Position numbers and translations under genes: made by a program. This document shows positions 9,136-18,300 of a DNA stretch of 64,000 nucleotides, one piece after another. Source of the DNA: Corynebacterium argentoratense DSM 44202 (GTDB taxonomy: Bacteria > Actinomycetota > Actinomycetes > Mycobacteriales > Mycobacteriaceae); assembly GCF_000590555.1 (NCBI RefSeq), contig NC_022198.1, forward strand, positions 372,001 to 436,000, given 5' to 3'. Positions within the stretch are counted from its first letter, which is position 1. Each line of letters begins with the position of its first letter. Under the pieces are notes generated by a model. The model saw only the letters and a list, made by a program, of their open reading frames with translations. It was not told where the DNA came from and made no database searches.

Positions 9136-9396
9136 TTAGATAGTGACGCGTGCGCGGCCGCGGCCGCGGTTCTTGCGGCGTTTGAGGGCGCGGCGTTCGT
9201 CTTCGCTCATACCGCCCCAGACGCCGGAATCCTGGCCGGTTTCCAGTGCCCAGTTGAGGCACTGGGTGGTCACTGGGCAACGGTTGCATACGAGCTTCGC
9301 GCTGGCGATCTGTGACAGGGCGGGCCCGGAGTTGCCAACGGGGAAGAAGAGCTCCGGGTCTTCATCGCGGCATACGGCCTGGTGGCGCCAATCCAT
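9136..9396 (-). CDS. whcE: WhiB-family iron-sulfur regulator (WhiB1/WhcE)
   Basis: An 86-residue WhiB protein with the four [4Fe-4S] ligands C9, C37, C40 and C46 (CX2C pair NRCPV), the GVWGG turn near residue 60, and a basic tail rich in Arg/Lys for DNA binding. Placement after sigH-rshA-bL37 makes it the WhiB1/C. glutamicum WhcE orthologue, which in C. glutamicum belongs to the SigH stress circuit. AGAAGGAG precedes the ATG. A long upstream region suggests complex control. Confidence 0.92.
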   Translation of the reverse strand: MDWRHQAVCRDEDPELFFPVGNSGPALSQIASAKLVCNRCPVTTQCLNWALETGQDSGVWGGMSEDERRALKRRKNRGRGRARVTI

Positions 9397-9955
9397 AACA
9401 ATCTCCTTCTAAAGGTTTCTATACACGCGGCACGGGGACGGGTCTTACTAAGAGCGCTGCGGGAAAGCGGCGCTGTAGTGTTGTGCTACCAGCGCACCAT
9501 TGCTGCTGCGGCTTGATCTCTGGCTGGGGCCACTACCTAGATGCGAAGAATGTTTTCGCATGTGGCACGCAGGGTGCGTCCTGTTCGTGATTGCGAGACT
9601 TAGCATTACATTTTTTTAACGCTTCCGCTAGGGTCTCGTTAAAAAAGAGAGCTAAATCACCCTTAGGGGAGTGTCCTGATGTGCCTAGCGGGGGTAACGA
9701 AAATGGATTTTTTCCCATTTCTTCACAAATTCTTATGTTTTCCGATGTGGGTTTTGCCCCCTTCCCTAGCGCTGTAAGTATGCCCTAAACGGCGGAAATG
9801 CGCCCCGACGTCCAGTATTTTTGGCGCGAATGATAGCGAGAGCTTATGTCACGATTGAGTCAAACTGAACAGACCGGGGGTAGTTCAGAATGTGAGGCTG
9901 TCCCCAGTGGGCTCACACAGCAGATCATGGCGATAGAAGATAGACTTTTTTACTC
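9397..9955. promoter_or_regulatory. 559-bp divergent control region of whcE
   Basis: No gene is supported here; the short open frames lack coding character and start signals. The stretch 9600-9770 is markedly A/T-rich. A palindrome with 7-bp arms, ATGCGAA-GAATGTT-TTCGCAT, lies at 9541-9561, about 145 bp upstream of whcE. A second repeat, TGTGAG...CTCACA, spans about 9894-9920 ahead of the rightward gene. TAGACT at 9941-9946 is a -10 candidate for the gene at 9956. None of these could be tied to a named regulator. Confidence 0.5.
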
Positions 9956-10429
9956 GTGAGCTTACCTCAACACCCCACCCCGGCACAGAACACCAACGAC
10001 ACCACCAACCCTTCGCCCAACGAAGTGCCCCGCGCACTGATGCATGCGGGCGTCGTCGCGATCATCGAGGGAATCATTGGCGGTGTCCTCGCCATAGCGG
10101 CGGCCGTGCATCAAGCCTTGGCGGGCACGGATGGCAGCCTTTTGGTGTCCGACCCCAGCCGCGGCAGCATGATCGGTTACGGCACCGCAGTGTTTTTGCT
10201 CTGTGTATTCGGAGCCGTGGGCGTCGCAGGTGTCTACCTGCGACGGGGTAATCGTTGGGGGCGCGGTCCCGTGCTCATGATGCAGCTGCTGCTCGTGATG
10301 ATCACCATCTACATGTGGAAGGGTGGCATGCCCTGGTTGGCGATCACCGTAGGTGCTGTCGCACTGTACTGCCTGAGCAGGCTATTTGCTAAGGAATCGG
10401 TGGCCTGGGCAGCTCGGATGTACGGCTAG
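9956..10429 (+). CDS. Small four-helix membrane protein of unknown function
   Basis: A 157-residue protein: a polar Pro/Thr/Asn-rich N-terminal tail of about 27 residues, then four hydrophobic helices (about 29-48, 72-92, 98-117 and 122-138). No catalytic motif was recognised. The GTG start is 9 nt after a TAGACT hexamer, consistent with a short or absent leader. Related small membrane proteins occur in corynebacteria beside whcE/rhlE; no function is known. Confidence 0.7.
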   Translation: MSLPQHPTPAQNTNDTTNPSPNEVPRALMHAGVVAIIEGIIGGVLAIAAAVHQALAGTDGSLLVSDPSRGSMIGYGTAVFLLCVFGAVGVAGVYLRRGNRWGRGPVLMMQLLLVMITIYMWKGGMPWLAITVGAVALYCLSRLFAKESVAWAARMYG

Positions 10430-10450
10430 GCTAGTACTGCTACACCCGCT

Positions 10451-10468
10451 GGATTATCCGGATAATCC
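10451..10468. repeat. Perfect 18-bp palindrome at convergent stops
   Basis: GGATTATCCGGATAATCC is a perfect palindrome. It overlaps the last codons of the minus-strand beta-propeller gene and lies 22 bp after the stop of the convergent membrane protein gene. It has no T-run, so it is a poor terminator; it could be a protein site or chance. Confidence 0.6.
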
Positions 10469-11695
10469 GACTACCACATCGCCGCGTTTTTCGATCAAGG
10501 TGTTGGCGGCCAGGCCTAGTCCCACAGGGCCCGCATAGCCCTTCCTATCAACCTCAATGTTTTGTTTTGTTTCGCCGCTGCGCCAGTCAACAATGCGGAT
10601 ACCTGAGGCAGTGGGATACGCGACGTCCTCACCTATGGCTACTGGGGTGCCGATGGCATCGTCAAACGTGTGCCCCAGGGACAAGTCCTCGGGTTTTAAC
10701 AAGTGCAGCGCGCTGCCATCAAACCAGGCGATGTGGTAAGGCAAGTCGGCGACCATCGGCGCGAAGGGTAGGTCTTTGCCTGCTGCGCTGGAGGGGGACT
10801 TTTCGGCCACGGGGATGCTACTTAGCAGTGCTCCGCTGTCGTCGTAAGCGTGCACGCTGTGGTCCTTTGGGGACCATATCGCGGCGCCGTGCTGTGCAAC
10901 AGCCACCAGGTGCGAGCCTTCCGGCAGCTCAACCGTAGCGTCCTCGTTGAGCTCGGGGGTTCGGAATTCTTCGGGTACTGACTTTTGGAACGTTAGTTGT
11001 GTCCGGCCGTCGCAGCGTTCCACCACGGCTAGTAGGTCTGTGCGCGTGAGAGCGGAATCGATGGTGCACCCCGGGTGTGGCTGTAAGTTCGGTTCGGCTG
11101 GGGCGTCTACCTGGCCGTATTCGACGGTTCGTACAAGGTCGCTGCGCCATAGTTCCACCCGTTGGGTAGATACGGTACCCACCGCGCTGTTGGAGGAAAT
11201 AGGTATGACGTCGCGGGACGCTAGAGCGCTGCGGGTGGCGGCGTAGGTTCCACTGCGTGCGCGGATTCCCACTGTGTCCCCGCACCCACTGTTGTTGAGG
11301 TAGGTGGGGTAGGCGTTTTGAAACGCGGTGGACAGGGAGCACAGGGGTAGGGCGCGTGTGTAGGTCCACAGTTGTTCGGCGTTGTCCGGATTGACGGCGG
11401 TGACTTCGGAGGAAGAATCATCGTTGGTTGAGGTCAGCAGCACCCCATCAATGATGGTTGGTTTGTAGGCTGCTGCGATGGCGTTGTCGGAGAGTTCGTA
11501 GCGTTCGCTGAGTGTGTCGGGCAGCTGCGGTATGGGGGCCTTGATCTCTGCCGGTTGTTCGGCGCTGAGGCTTGTGTCGAGGCTGCTTGAGCGGTGCTCA
11601 GAGGTAGCCCAGACTGTGGTGACGGCTAGTGCGGTGATGGTGCTCAGGGTCGCGACAGCGATCCAGTCGTTGCGGGTAGATCGGAGTGGTTTCAT
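10454..11695 (-). CDS. Membrane-anchored beta-propeller-like protein (Rv3212-like)
   Basis: A 413-residue protein with one N-terminal membrane helix (about residues 12-30) and a large extracytoplasmic part. Repeats of the type VLLTSTNDDSSSEVTAVNPDNAEQLW resemble PQQ-like beta-propeller blades, and paired cysteines (about 118/138) fit an exported fold. The position next to rhlE matches M. tuberculosis Rv3212. Its ATG overlaps the rhlE stop by 4 bases (ATGA), so it is translationally coupled to the helicase. Function unknown. Confidence 0.8.
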   Translation of the reverse strand: MKPLRSTRNDWIAVATLSTITALAVTTVWATSEHRSSSLDTSLSAEQPAEIKAPIPQLPDTLSERYELSDNAIAAAYKPTIIDGVLLTSTNDDSSSEVTAVNPDNAEQLWTYTRALPLCSLSTAFQNAYPTYLNNSGCGDTVGIRARSGTYAATRSALASRDVIPISSNSAVGTVSTQRVELWRSDLVRTVEYGQVDAPAEPNLQPHPGCTIDSALTRTDLLAVVERCDGRTQLTFQKSVPEEFRTPELNEDATVELPEGSHLVAVAQHGAAIWSPKDHSVHAYDDSGALLSSIPVAEKSPSSAAGKDLPFAPMVADLPYHIAWFDGSALHLLKPEDLSLGHTFDDAIGTPVAIGEDVAYPTASGIRIVDWRSGETKQNIEVDRKGYAGPVGLGLAANTLIEKRGDVVVGLSG

Positions 11696-13035
11696 GCGCG
11701 ATTCTTCCGACTGCGTGGGCGGCTGCTGCGTGGGGCGCGCTCACGTGAGGATGGGCCCATGCCGTATACGGGGCGCGGCGCCCCAACTCGGGGGTTAACT
11801 TTGCCGGATAGGCCGAGTGCTTGGTGCAGTTCGGGCGAGGTGCTAAACCATTCGGGTAATTGTTCTTTGTCGAGGTTGAGTTCGGTGTTAATGGCTGACC
11901 ACCTGTCGAGCTCTTCCAGGGCTACCAGAGTGATGGCTACGCCTGAGTGCCCTGCGCGTCCGGTGCGCCCGATGCGATGGACGTAGGTCATGGGATCGTC
12001 GGGGGTTTGGTAGTTGATTACATGCGTGACGTCGTCGACGTCGATGCCACGTGCCGCGACATCGGTGGCGACCAATACGTCGATGCTGCCTGGCTCATCC
12101 GGCGAGCGGCGGAACGCTGCGAGTGCCTTTTCTCGTGCGTGCTGGGGCAGATCGCCGTGCACGGCGCCAACGGTGAAGCCCAATTCGGCAAGGTCGCCTG
12201 CCAATGTGGATGCCCCTCGCTTGGTGCGGGTGAACACGATTGTGCGGCCGCGACCTGGGGCTTGGAGAGCTTGGGCGATGATCGCTGGTTTGTCCATCCG
12301 GTGGGCCTGGAACACGATCTGTGTGGTTGTGGTGTGGGTTGCTGATGCTTCGGCTTGTTCGGCGCGGATGTGGATGGGTTTGTTGAGGAAGCTGCGGGCG
12401 AGGCTGAGGATGGGCCCCGGCATGGTGGCGGAAAACAGCATGGTTTGGTGCTTGTGGGTGAGTGCCCGCATGAGTTTTTCGATGTCGGGAAGGAATCCCA
12501 GGTCGAGCATTTCGTCGGCTTCGTCGAGAACGAGTATGGCCACGTTATCCAGTGCGAGGTTGCCGCGTTGGTGCAGGTCGATGAGTCGCCCGGGGGTGCC
12601 GACGACGACGTCCGCACCTTGTTTCAGGGCGTCGATTTGTTCTTCGTAGGGGCGTCCGCCGTAGATGGTGAGGACTCGGACGGGTAGGTTGCTTGCTGCT
12701 TGGGTGAGGTCGTCGCTGACCTGTACGGCTAGCTCGCGCGTGGGGACGACGACGAGTGCTCGGGGGGTGCCGTCGAGTTCTTCAATTGACGCGTCGTCGA
12801 AGACGCGGTCTAGCAGGGGGACACCAAAGCCGAGGGTTTTGCCCATGCCGGTGCGCGCTTGGCCGATGAGGTCGTGTCCGTCGAGGGCGATGGGCAGGGT
12901 GAGTTCTTGGATGGCGAAGGTGTGATGGATGCCGCGTTGCGCGAGGGCCTCGACGATTTCCACTGCCACGCCGAGTTCGGCGAATGTGGGCGCAGGGGTG
13001 TGTTTTGGCTGGGGTGAGCGTTGAGACCTAGGCAC
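11692..13035 (-). CDS. rhlE: DEAD-box RNA helicase RhlE
   Basis: A 447-residue ATP-dependent RNA helicase. In order: Q-motif region (FAELGVAVEIVEAL...FAIQELTLP), motif I ARTGMGKT, PTRELA, TPGRL, DEAD as LDEADEML, SAT, then domain 2 with FTRTKRGA, TDVAARGIDV and HRIGRTGRAG. A basic Ser/Arg-rich C-terminal tail follows. The start is GTG at 13035; TACTAT on the minus strand ends 8 nt upstream, so the mRNA is probably leaderless. It likely acts in RNA turnover or ribosome assembly. Rv3211 is the synteny match. Confidence 0.94.
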   Translation of the reverse strand: MPRSQRSPQPKHTPAPTFAELGVAVEIVEALAQRGIHHTFAIQELTLPIALDGHDLIGQARTGMGKTLGFGVPLLDRVFDDASIEELDGTPRALVVVPTRELAVQVSDDLTQAASNLPVRVLTIYGGRPYEEQIDALKQGADVVVGTPGRLIDLHQRGNLALDNVAILVLDEADEMLDLGFLPDIEKLMRALTHKHQTMLFSATMPGPILSLARSFLNKPIHIRAEQAEASATHTTTTQIVFQAHRMDKPAIIAQALQAPGRGRTIVFTRTKRGASTLAGDLAELGFTVGAVHGDLPQHAREKALAAFRRSPDEPGSIDVLVATDVAARGIDVDDVTHVINYQTPDDPMTYVHRIGRTGRAGHSGVAITLVALEELDRWSAINTELNLDKEQLPEWFSTSPELHQALGLSGKVNPRVGAPRPVYGMGPSSRERAPRSSRPRSRKNRA

Positions 13036-13077
13036 TCTTTACATAGTAGTGCGTCGAATCCGTGTATGTTTCAAAGC

Positions 13078-13302
13078 GTGGATATCAAGATTGGTTTTAA
13101 AGACAGCCCTCGTGAGCTCACTGTGAGTTTGTCGGGGGATCGTGATGCTGTGGTCGGCCAGATTCGGGGCGCTTTGGAAGGTAGCGAGCAGCTGCTGAAT
13201 CTGGAGGATTCCCTGGGACGCGTGTATGTGGTTCGCGTCGCGGATATTAGCTTTGTGGAGATCGGCACGGATTCCAGCCGTCCTGTTGGTTTTTCGGTGT
13301 AG
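13078..13302 (+). CDS. DUF3107 family protein (Rv3208A/TB9.4-like)
   Basis: A 74-residue small protein beginning DIKIGFKDSPRELTVSL after the initiator, which is the conserved DUF3107 start. I chose the GTG at 13078, not the ATG at 13066, because homology begins there and because TATGTT (13065-13070) ends 7 nt before it, giving the leaderless spacing common in this window. The C-terminal ADISFVEIGTDSSRPVGF is also conserved. Function is unknown; Rv3208A is a known T-cell antigen family member. Confidence 0.85.
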   Translation: MDIKIGFKDSPRELTVSLSGDRDAVVGQIRGALEGSEQLLNLEDSLGRVYVVRVADISFVEIGTDSSRPVGFSV

Positions 13303-13328
13303 TCGCCTGACGTTATAATTTTGCCCTT

Positions 13329-14258
13329 ATGACTGATCCAGTTCGCCACCGCCGGGATTCGCGCCAAGACTCTTTTTTTGTGCGTTTTGCGCGGGAGTTT
13401 GGGTGGCGTGCGTACGCGATCCCAGTGTTGATTGTCCTGACGGTGTGGGTCGTGGTGGATGTGGTTTCGGGTGATGACGCCGCGTCGGATTCTGTGGCGC
13501 AGACCGGCGCTGTGTCTGGTTCGGGGCGTGATTGGGGTCAGAGCCCTGATCCTTCCCGTGGGGGTGCCCGTGATGTGGTTCTTCCAGCCGGTGAACTGCC
13601 GGCGGGTGCTCCTTATACGCAGCAGGGTGAGGGAAGCTTCCATGTTGTGGGTGCTCCTGGCGATGTTGTTGGGCAGGGGCAGGAGCAAACCTTCCGCTAT
13701 GTCATCGAGGTTGAGGATGGTTTGGATGCCTCTTCGTATGGGGGCGAGGACGCCCTGGCTGCGATGATTGACGCGACGTTGTCTAATCCGAAGGGGTGGA
13801 CGGCGGATAAGCGTTTCGCTTTCCAGCATGTCTCTGGCGATGGTCTGGACCCTAACGGGGCGAATTTTAATGGTCAGGGTGAGCAGCCTGATCTGCGTAT
13901 TCAGTTAGCGTCGACGGACACTACCCATGAGCATTGCGGTAATGATTTGGAGATGGAGACAAGCTGTTTCACTCCAATCGGTAACCGGGTGATCATTAAT
14001 GAGGCGCGGTGGATTCGTGGTGCGACGACGTTCCAGGGTGATTTGGGCGCGTACCGCCAGTATTTGATTAATCACGAGGTTGGGCACGGTATTGGCTATG
14101 CCAATCATGAGCCTTGTGGTGCTCAGGGGGCTTTGGCGCCGATCATGATGCAGCAGACGTTGAGTCTGAATAATGCTGAGCTGCGGAAGATCAGTCCTTC
14201 TGAGCCCTATCCGGATAATGACTTTGTGTGCCGGCCGAATGCGTGGCCATTCCCTTAA
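13329..14258 (+). CDS. DUF3152 metalloprotease-like membrane-anchored protein
   Basis: A 309-residue protein with an N-terminal basic tail, one membrane helix (about residues 24-45), a Gly/Ser linker and an extracytoplasmic domain. Near residue 248 it carries HEVGHGIGYANHE, an extended zinc motif HEXXHXXGXXXH of the metzincin kind. C200/C208-like paired cysteines suggest a disulfide. The family (Rv3207c) is called DUF3152; proteolysis is inferred, not shown. TATAAT at 13314-13319 ends 9 nt before the ATG. Confidence 0.85.
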   Translation: MTDPVRHRRDSRQDSFFVRFAREFGWRAYAIPVLIVLTVWVVVDVVSGDDAASDSVAQTGAVSGSGRDWGQSPDPSRGGARDVVLPAGELPAGAPYTQQGEGSFHVVGAPGDVVGQGQEQTFRYVIEVEDGLDASSYGGEDALAAMIDATLSNPKGWTADKRFAFQHVSGDGLDPNGANFNGQGEQPDLRIQLASTDTTHEHCGNDLEMETSCFTPIGNRVIINEARWIRGATTFQGDLGAYRQYLINHEVGHGIGYANHEPCGAQGALAPIMMQQTLSLNNAELRKISPSEPYPDNDFVCRPNAWPFP

Positions 14259-14279
14259 AGTGGCCCTAAAGTGTAAGGC

Positions 14280-15302
14280 ATGAGTCGGTCGAGTGATCAG
14301 CAGCCTTTCCAGGTCATTGGTGGGGCTTTTCAGCCCCATGGTCAGTTTCATGGTGCGTCGACCCAGTTGGGTGCTCCGTGGGACGGGGGTTGGTTGATGG
14401 GGGATGTGGTGATTGCTCCGGTGGCGGATGCTTCTTGTGCTGCGTGGTCTGCGCGGACGCGTGAGGCTATCGCCGAGTTGCCGTCGTCGTGTGGTTTTGA
14501 GGTTGCGCGTCCGGTTCGTTCGGCTGATGGTCGCTTTGTCGTGTCTGGGTGCAAAGCGACGTTTGCTGGTCCGTGGGTGGATGCGTGTTGGGAGGCCCGT
14601 CCGGATCAGCTGTTGTTTGTTGCTTTCCAGTGGGAGCGGTTGATGGCGGATTGTCTGGAGCGTTCGGTGGTGGAGGTTCCGCCGGGTGTTCCGGGCAGGG
14701 TGGGGTGTGCTGAGCAGTTGGCGTGGGGTGATGTGTCTGTGCTGCGTGATGGGGGTGTTGTGCAGGCTGTGGAGGAGTTTTTGCCGGGGGGTGGGTCGGA
14801 TGCGGATGCTTCGTGGGCGTCGGAGGCGTTGTTGCGGGCCTGTGATGGTGCGTGCGCGCTGGTCGAGCGTTGTGATGATGGTGAAGGGCAGGGGGATGCG
14901 CCGCAGGTGGTGGCCCATGTGGATCTGAGCCGTTGCGTGCTGTTTTCGCCCTCTGAGCGTAGGGGTGGTGCTGTTGCGGGTGTCGCTGACGCGTTGGTAA
15001 CGGATGCGGTGTGTGCGCTGCGTCCGGCGGGGTATTCGGCCGCGGTGGTGGTTGCTGATTTGTTGGTTGCTTCGGCGGATCCCGATACCCCGGAGGGGGA
15101 CGTGGTGGGTGTGTTGGAGCGTTTTTCTTTGGTTGATGACGCCGCGTTTTACGCATTGTTGTCGCGTGCGTTGCTGCAGCGCATAGGGGTGTATGCGTTG
15201 TCGGTGGCGGGTGGTGCTGAGCCTTCGGCTGCAGTGGAGGATGCTTTTGTTCGTGCTGTGGAGGATTTGTCGTTGATGGTTGATGGTCTTGACGCGTCCT
15301 AG
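14280..15302 (+). CDS. TIGR02569 family protein (Rv3205c-like)
   Basis: A 340-residue actinobacterial protein of unknown function. The opening FQVIGGAFQPHGQFHGA...APWDGGWLMGDVVIAP and the VAHVDLSRCVLFS...GYSAAVVVADLL region fit the TIGR02569 family. Some members resemble aminoglycoside phosphotransferase-like folds, but no complete kinase motif is visible here. TAAAGT (14267-14272) ends 7 nt before the ATG. It ends 8 bp before adnA, so it may be cotranscribed with the repair genes. The coding strand is unusually rich in G and T. Confidence 0.8.
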   Translation: MSRSSDQQPFQVIGGAFQPHGQFHGASTQLGAPWDGGWLMGDVVIAPVADASCAAWSARTREAIAELPSSCGFEVARPVRSADGRFVVSGCKATFAGPWVDACWEARPDQLLFVAFQWERLMADCLERSVVEVPPGVPGRVGCAEQLAWGDVSVLRDGGVVQAVEEFLPGGGSDADASWASEALLRACDGACALVERCDDGEGQGDAPQVVAHVDLSRCVLFSPSERRGGAVAGVADALVTDAVCALRPAGYSAAVVVADLLVASADPDTPEGDVVGVLERFSLVDDAAFYALLSRALLQRIGVYALSVAGGAEPSAAVEDAFVRAVEDLSLMVDGLDAS

Positions 15303-15310
15303 GTGGAACA

Positions 15311-18300
15311 ATGGGGGCTATGCTTTCTCGCCCGCAGCGTAGTTTTAATCCTCCGGTTTCTCCGGAGGTTCGTCTTCGTTTTAGTGCTGATGGCAAACGC
15401 TGTGATGCTGCTGCTGGGGGTTTTGAGCGCAGTGCGCAGCGTGCGGGGGAGATCCTGGATGCTGGTGGTTCGTGGCGGCTGACGGGCCCTGCGGGGTCGG
15501 GTGTTAGCACCGTGTTGGTTGAGTGCGTGGCGGAGTCCTTGCGGCGGGGTGTTCGCGCTGATGAGGTATGTTTTTTGACGCCGTCGAAGGAGGCCGCTGC
15601 GCGTGTTCAGGCAGCTGTGGGTGCGCGTATAGCTTCTGGGGTTGGGGCGGATGTGCAGGTAGCTGTGGGGGTGCAGTCGGTGCACTCTTTTGCTTTTTCT
15701 ATCGTGCGTGCTGCGGCGGTGCGTGCTGCGCATGCGGATGGTAGTGATGGGGGGATGTTGCCGCGTTTGATTACGGGTGCGGAGCAGGATGCGGTTATTC
15801 GCGAGTTGCTGTTGGGGCATCATGAGCAGGGGGGTGCGTATTGGCCGGAGGAGCAGCGCCCGGCGTTGGAGCTTGTGGGTTTTGCGCGTGCGTTGCGTGA
15901 TTTTTTGTTGCGTGCGCTGGAGCGCGGGGTTGGTCCGGAGGAGTTGAAGGCGTTAGGCCAGCGGTGGGGGATCGAGTTGTGGTCTGCTGCGGGGCTGTTT
16001 TTGGAGGAGTATGAGCGCACGATGGAGTTGTCGGGTGCTCGGCGTTTGAATGCTTCGGAGTTGGTGACGGCTGCGTTGCAGGCGTTGAATGCGGATCCGG
16101 TTTTGTTGGATCAGTTGCGTGCCCAGTCGAGGCTGTTTGTGTTGGATGATGCGCAGAATGTGGATCCGCAGACTGCCCGGTTGTGTGCATTGTTTGTGGA
16201 TTCGGCTGATTGTGCTGTTATTGCGGGGGATCCGGAGCAGGCGGTGTTTGGTTTCCGTGGTGCTTCGGAGGATTTTTTGTTGCATCATCCTGTTGCTCAT
16301 GAGTGCCGTCTTGATGCGTCGTTGAGGGTGATGACGTCGCGGGAGATTGTTGTGGCGGATTCCGTTGCGGCTCAGTCTTCGGCGGTTGCTGATGTGGTGC
16401 GGCGCGAGCATTTGTTGGGGGGTAGACCGTGGGAGGACATTGCGGTGATTGTGCGTGGCGCCGGGGAGGTTGAGCCGATGCGTCGCGTGTTGTTGGGGGC
16501 GGGGGTTCCGGTGTCTTTGGATCCGACGGCGGTGGTGTTGTCGGAGGAGCATATTGTGCAGGCTGTGTTGTTGGCTGTGCGTGCTGCGCGGGCTGGTGCG
16601 GTGGTCCCATTGGGTGGGCAGGGTGCTGCCGTGTTGGAGCCTTTGAGTCGTTCGGAGGTTGTGCAGTTGGCTAGTGGTCCGGTGGGGGGTGCGGATCCGG
16701 TGGTGTTGCGTCGTGTGTTGCGTGGTGTGCGTAAGGCGGAGTTGATGCGGGCTCGTGCGGCGGGTCAGGGCATTGGTCGCCGTGCTGTGGATTGTTTGGC
16801 TGAACTGCTCAATTGTGGGCAGGAGGCAGTGTTGGGGTTGGATGCGTTGCGTGATGTGTTGAGCGAGCGTGAGCTTGCTGTGCTGCAGCGCATTGTTGAT
16901 GTGGTCTCCGCTGGGCGTGAGGCTGTGCAGCGGGGGGAGTCTGTGGAGATGGTGTTGTGGGAGGTGTGGCGCACGACGGGTTTGTCTGATCATTTGGCGG
17001 CGGTGTCGTTGCGTGGTGGTGCTGCCGGTTCCCAGGCGGATCGTGATTTGGATGCGATGTTGGCGTTGTTTGATGCTGCTGGTGACTGGGTGGAGCGTCG
17101 CCCGTCCGCATCCATAGACAGTTTCGTGTCTCATATTATGGAGCAGCAGTTGCCGACGGGTATGCGTGATCGCCGCGGCCAGGTTCCTCAGGCGGTGAAC
17201 GTGTTGACTGCGCATGCGTGCGCCGGCCGCGAGTGGGGCGCGGTGGTCGTCGCTGGTGTGCAGGAGGGGTCGTGGCCTGCGGCGGCAGAGGCCGGAACGT
17301 TGTTTTTGCAGGAGCGTTTGGTCGATTTGCTGGACGAGGGCATCGAGCCGGACACGTTTATTTCCCGTGCTGCCGAGCGTTTAGTTTCCGAGCGTCGCTT
17401 GCTGGGGGTGGCATTGTCTCGGGCGGTGGATCGTGTCTGGTTGACGTGCGTGGACGCTCCGGATGCTGCGGAGGCTGCCGAGCCTTCCCGTTTTGTTGAT
17501 GACGTCGCGTCGGCGTGGGGCGTCACGCCTGTGCGGGTGAGTATGCGGGATGGGGATGCGCAAGCGCAGGCTGTGGGTGGTTTGAGGGTGCTGTCGGTGC
17601 CTGGTTTTGTGGCAGAGTTGCGGCGCGCGGTGTGTGATCAGTCCACGCCGATGGGTTTGCGTCGCCAGGCTGCCCGCCAGTTGGCGCGGTTGGCGACGGC
17701 GGGTGTGTATGGTGCCCATCCGGGCCAATGGTGGGGTGTGCATGGCCCTTCTTCGCAGTCGCAGTTGGAGGCGCCGGGCAGGCCGGTGATGGTGAATCCT
17801 TCGCGCTTCGAACAGGCTTTGGGTTGTCCTTTACGCAGTGTTGTGTCCCGCTGGGACCCGGATGATGAGCCAGGGTTCTACCAGCAGCGAGGCATCATTT
17901 TGCATGCTTTTTCAGAGGCCGTTGCCGCCTTTGAGGCAGTGCGCGCCGAACAAGAAGCAGACCCAGACGCTTCAGCCCAGCCGGTGGATGTTGCCGCTGG
18001 CCTTGCTGAGGCGCGCGAGATGGTGGTGGAAGCAATCGACGCGATCACCCCCACTGTGTCCGCACAGGCCAACAGGGTGCGCGCACAATGGCGTGCAGCT
18101 GTCGAGCGCACGCAACAGTGGACCGTGTCCAGGTCAGCCAACCTGGACCTGGTCGCTACAGAGCTGCCGGTGCGTCACGTTGTGGGGCGCGTAGCCGAAC
18201 GCGACGTCATTATTAAAGGTCGTGTAGACCGAATTGATGCCACTCGTGAGCAGCCACGACGCCTGGTGATCGCGGACTTGAAAACATCCAACACCGCAGC

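Noticed and set aside
9533..9788. Short opposing ORFs (61 and 65 codons) upstream of whcE
   Set aside because: No ribosome-binding site, no coding bias, and they overlap each other in an A/T-rich control region.
13905..17215. Long minus-strand open frames (468, 347 and 420 codons) opposite the TIGR02569 gene and adnA
   Set aside because: They are His/Thr/Pro/Arg-rich shadows produced by the G/T-rich codons of the plus-strand genes.
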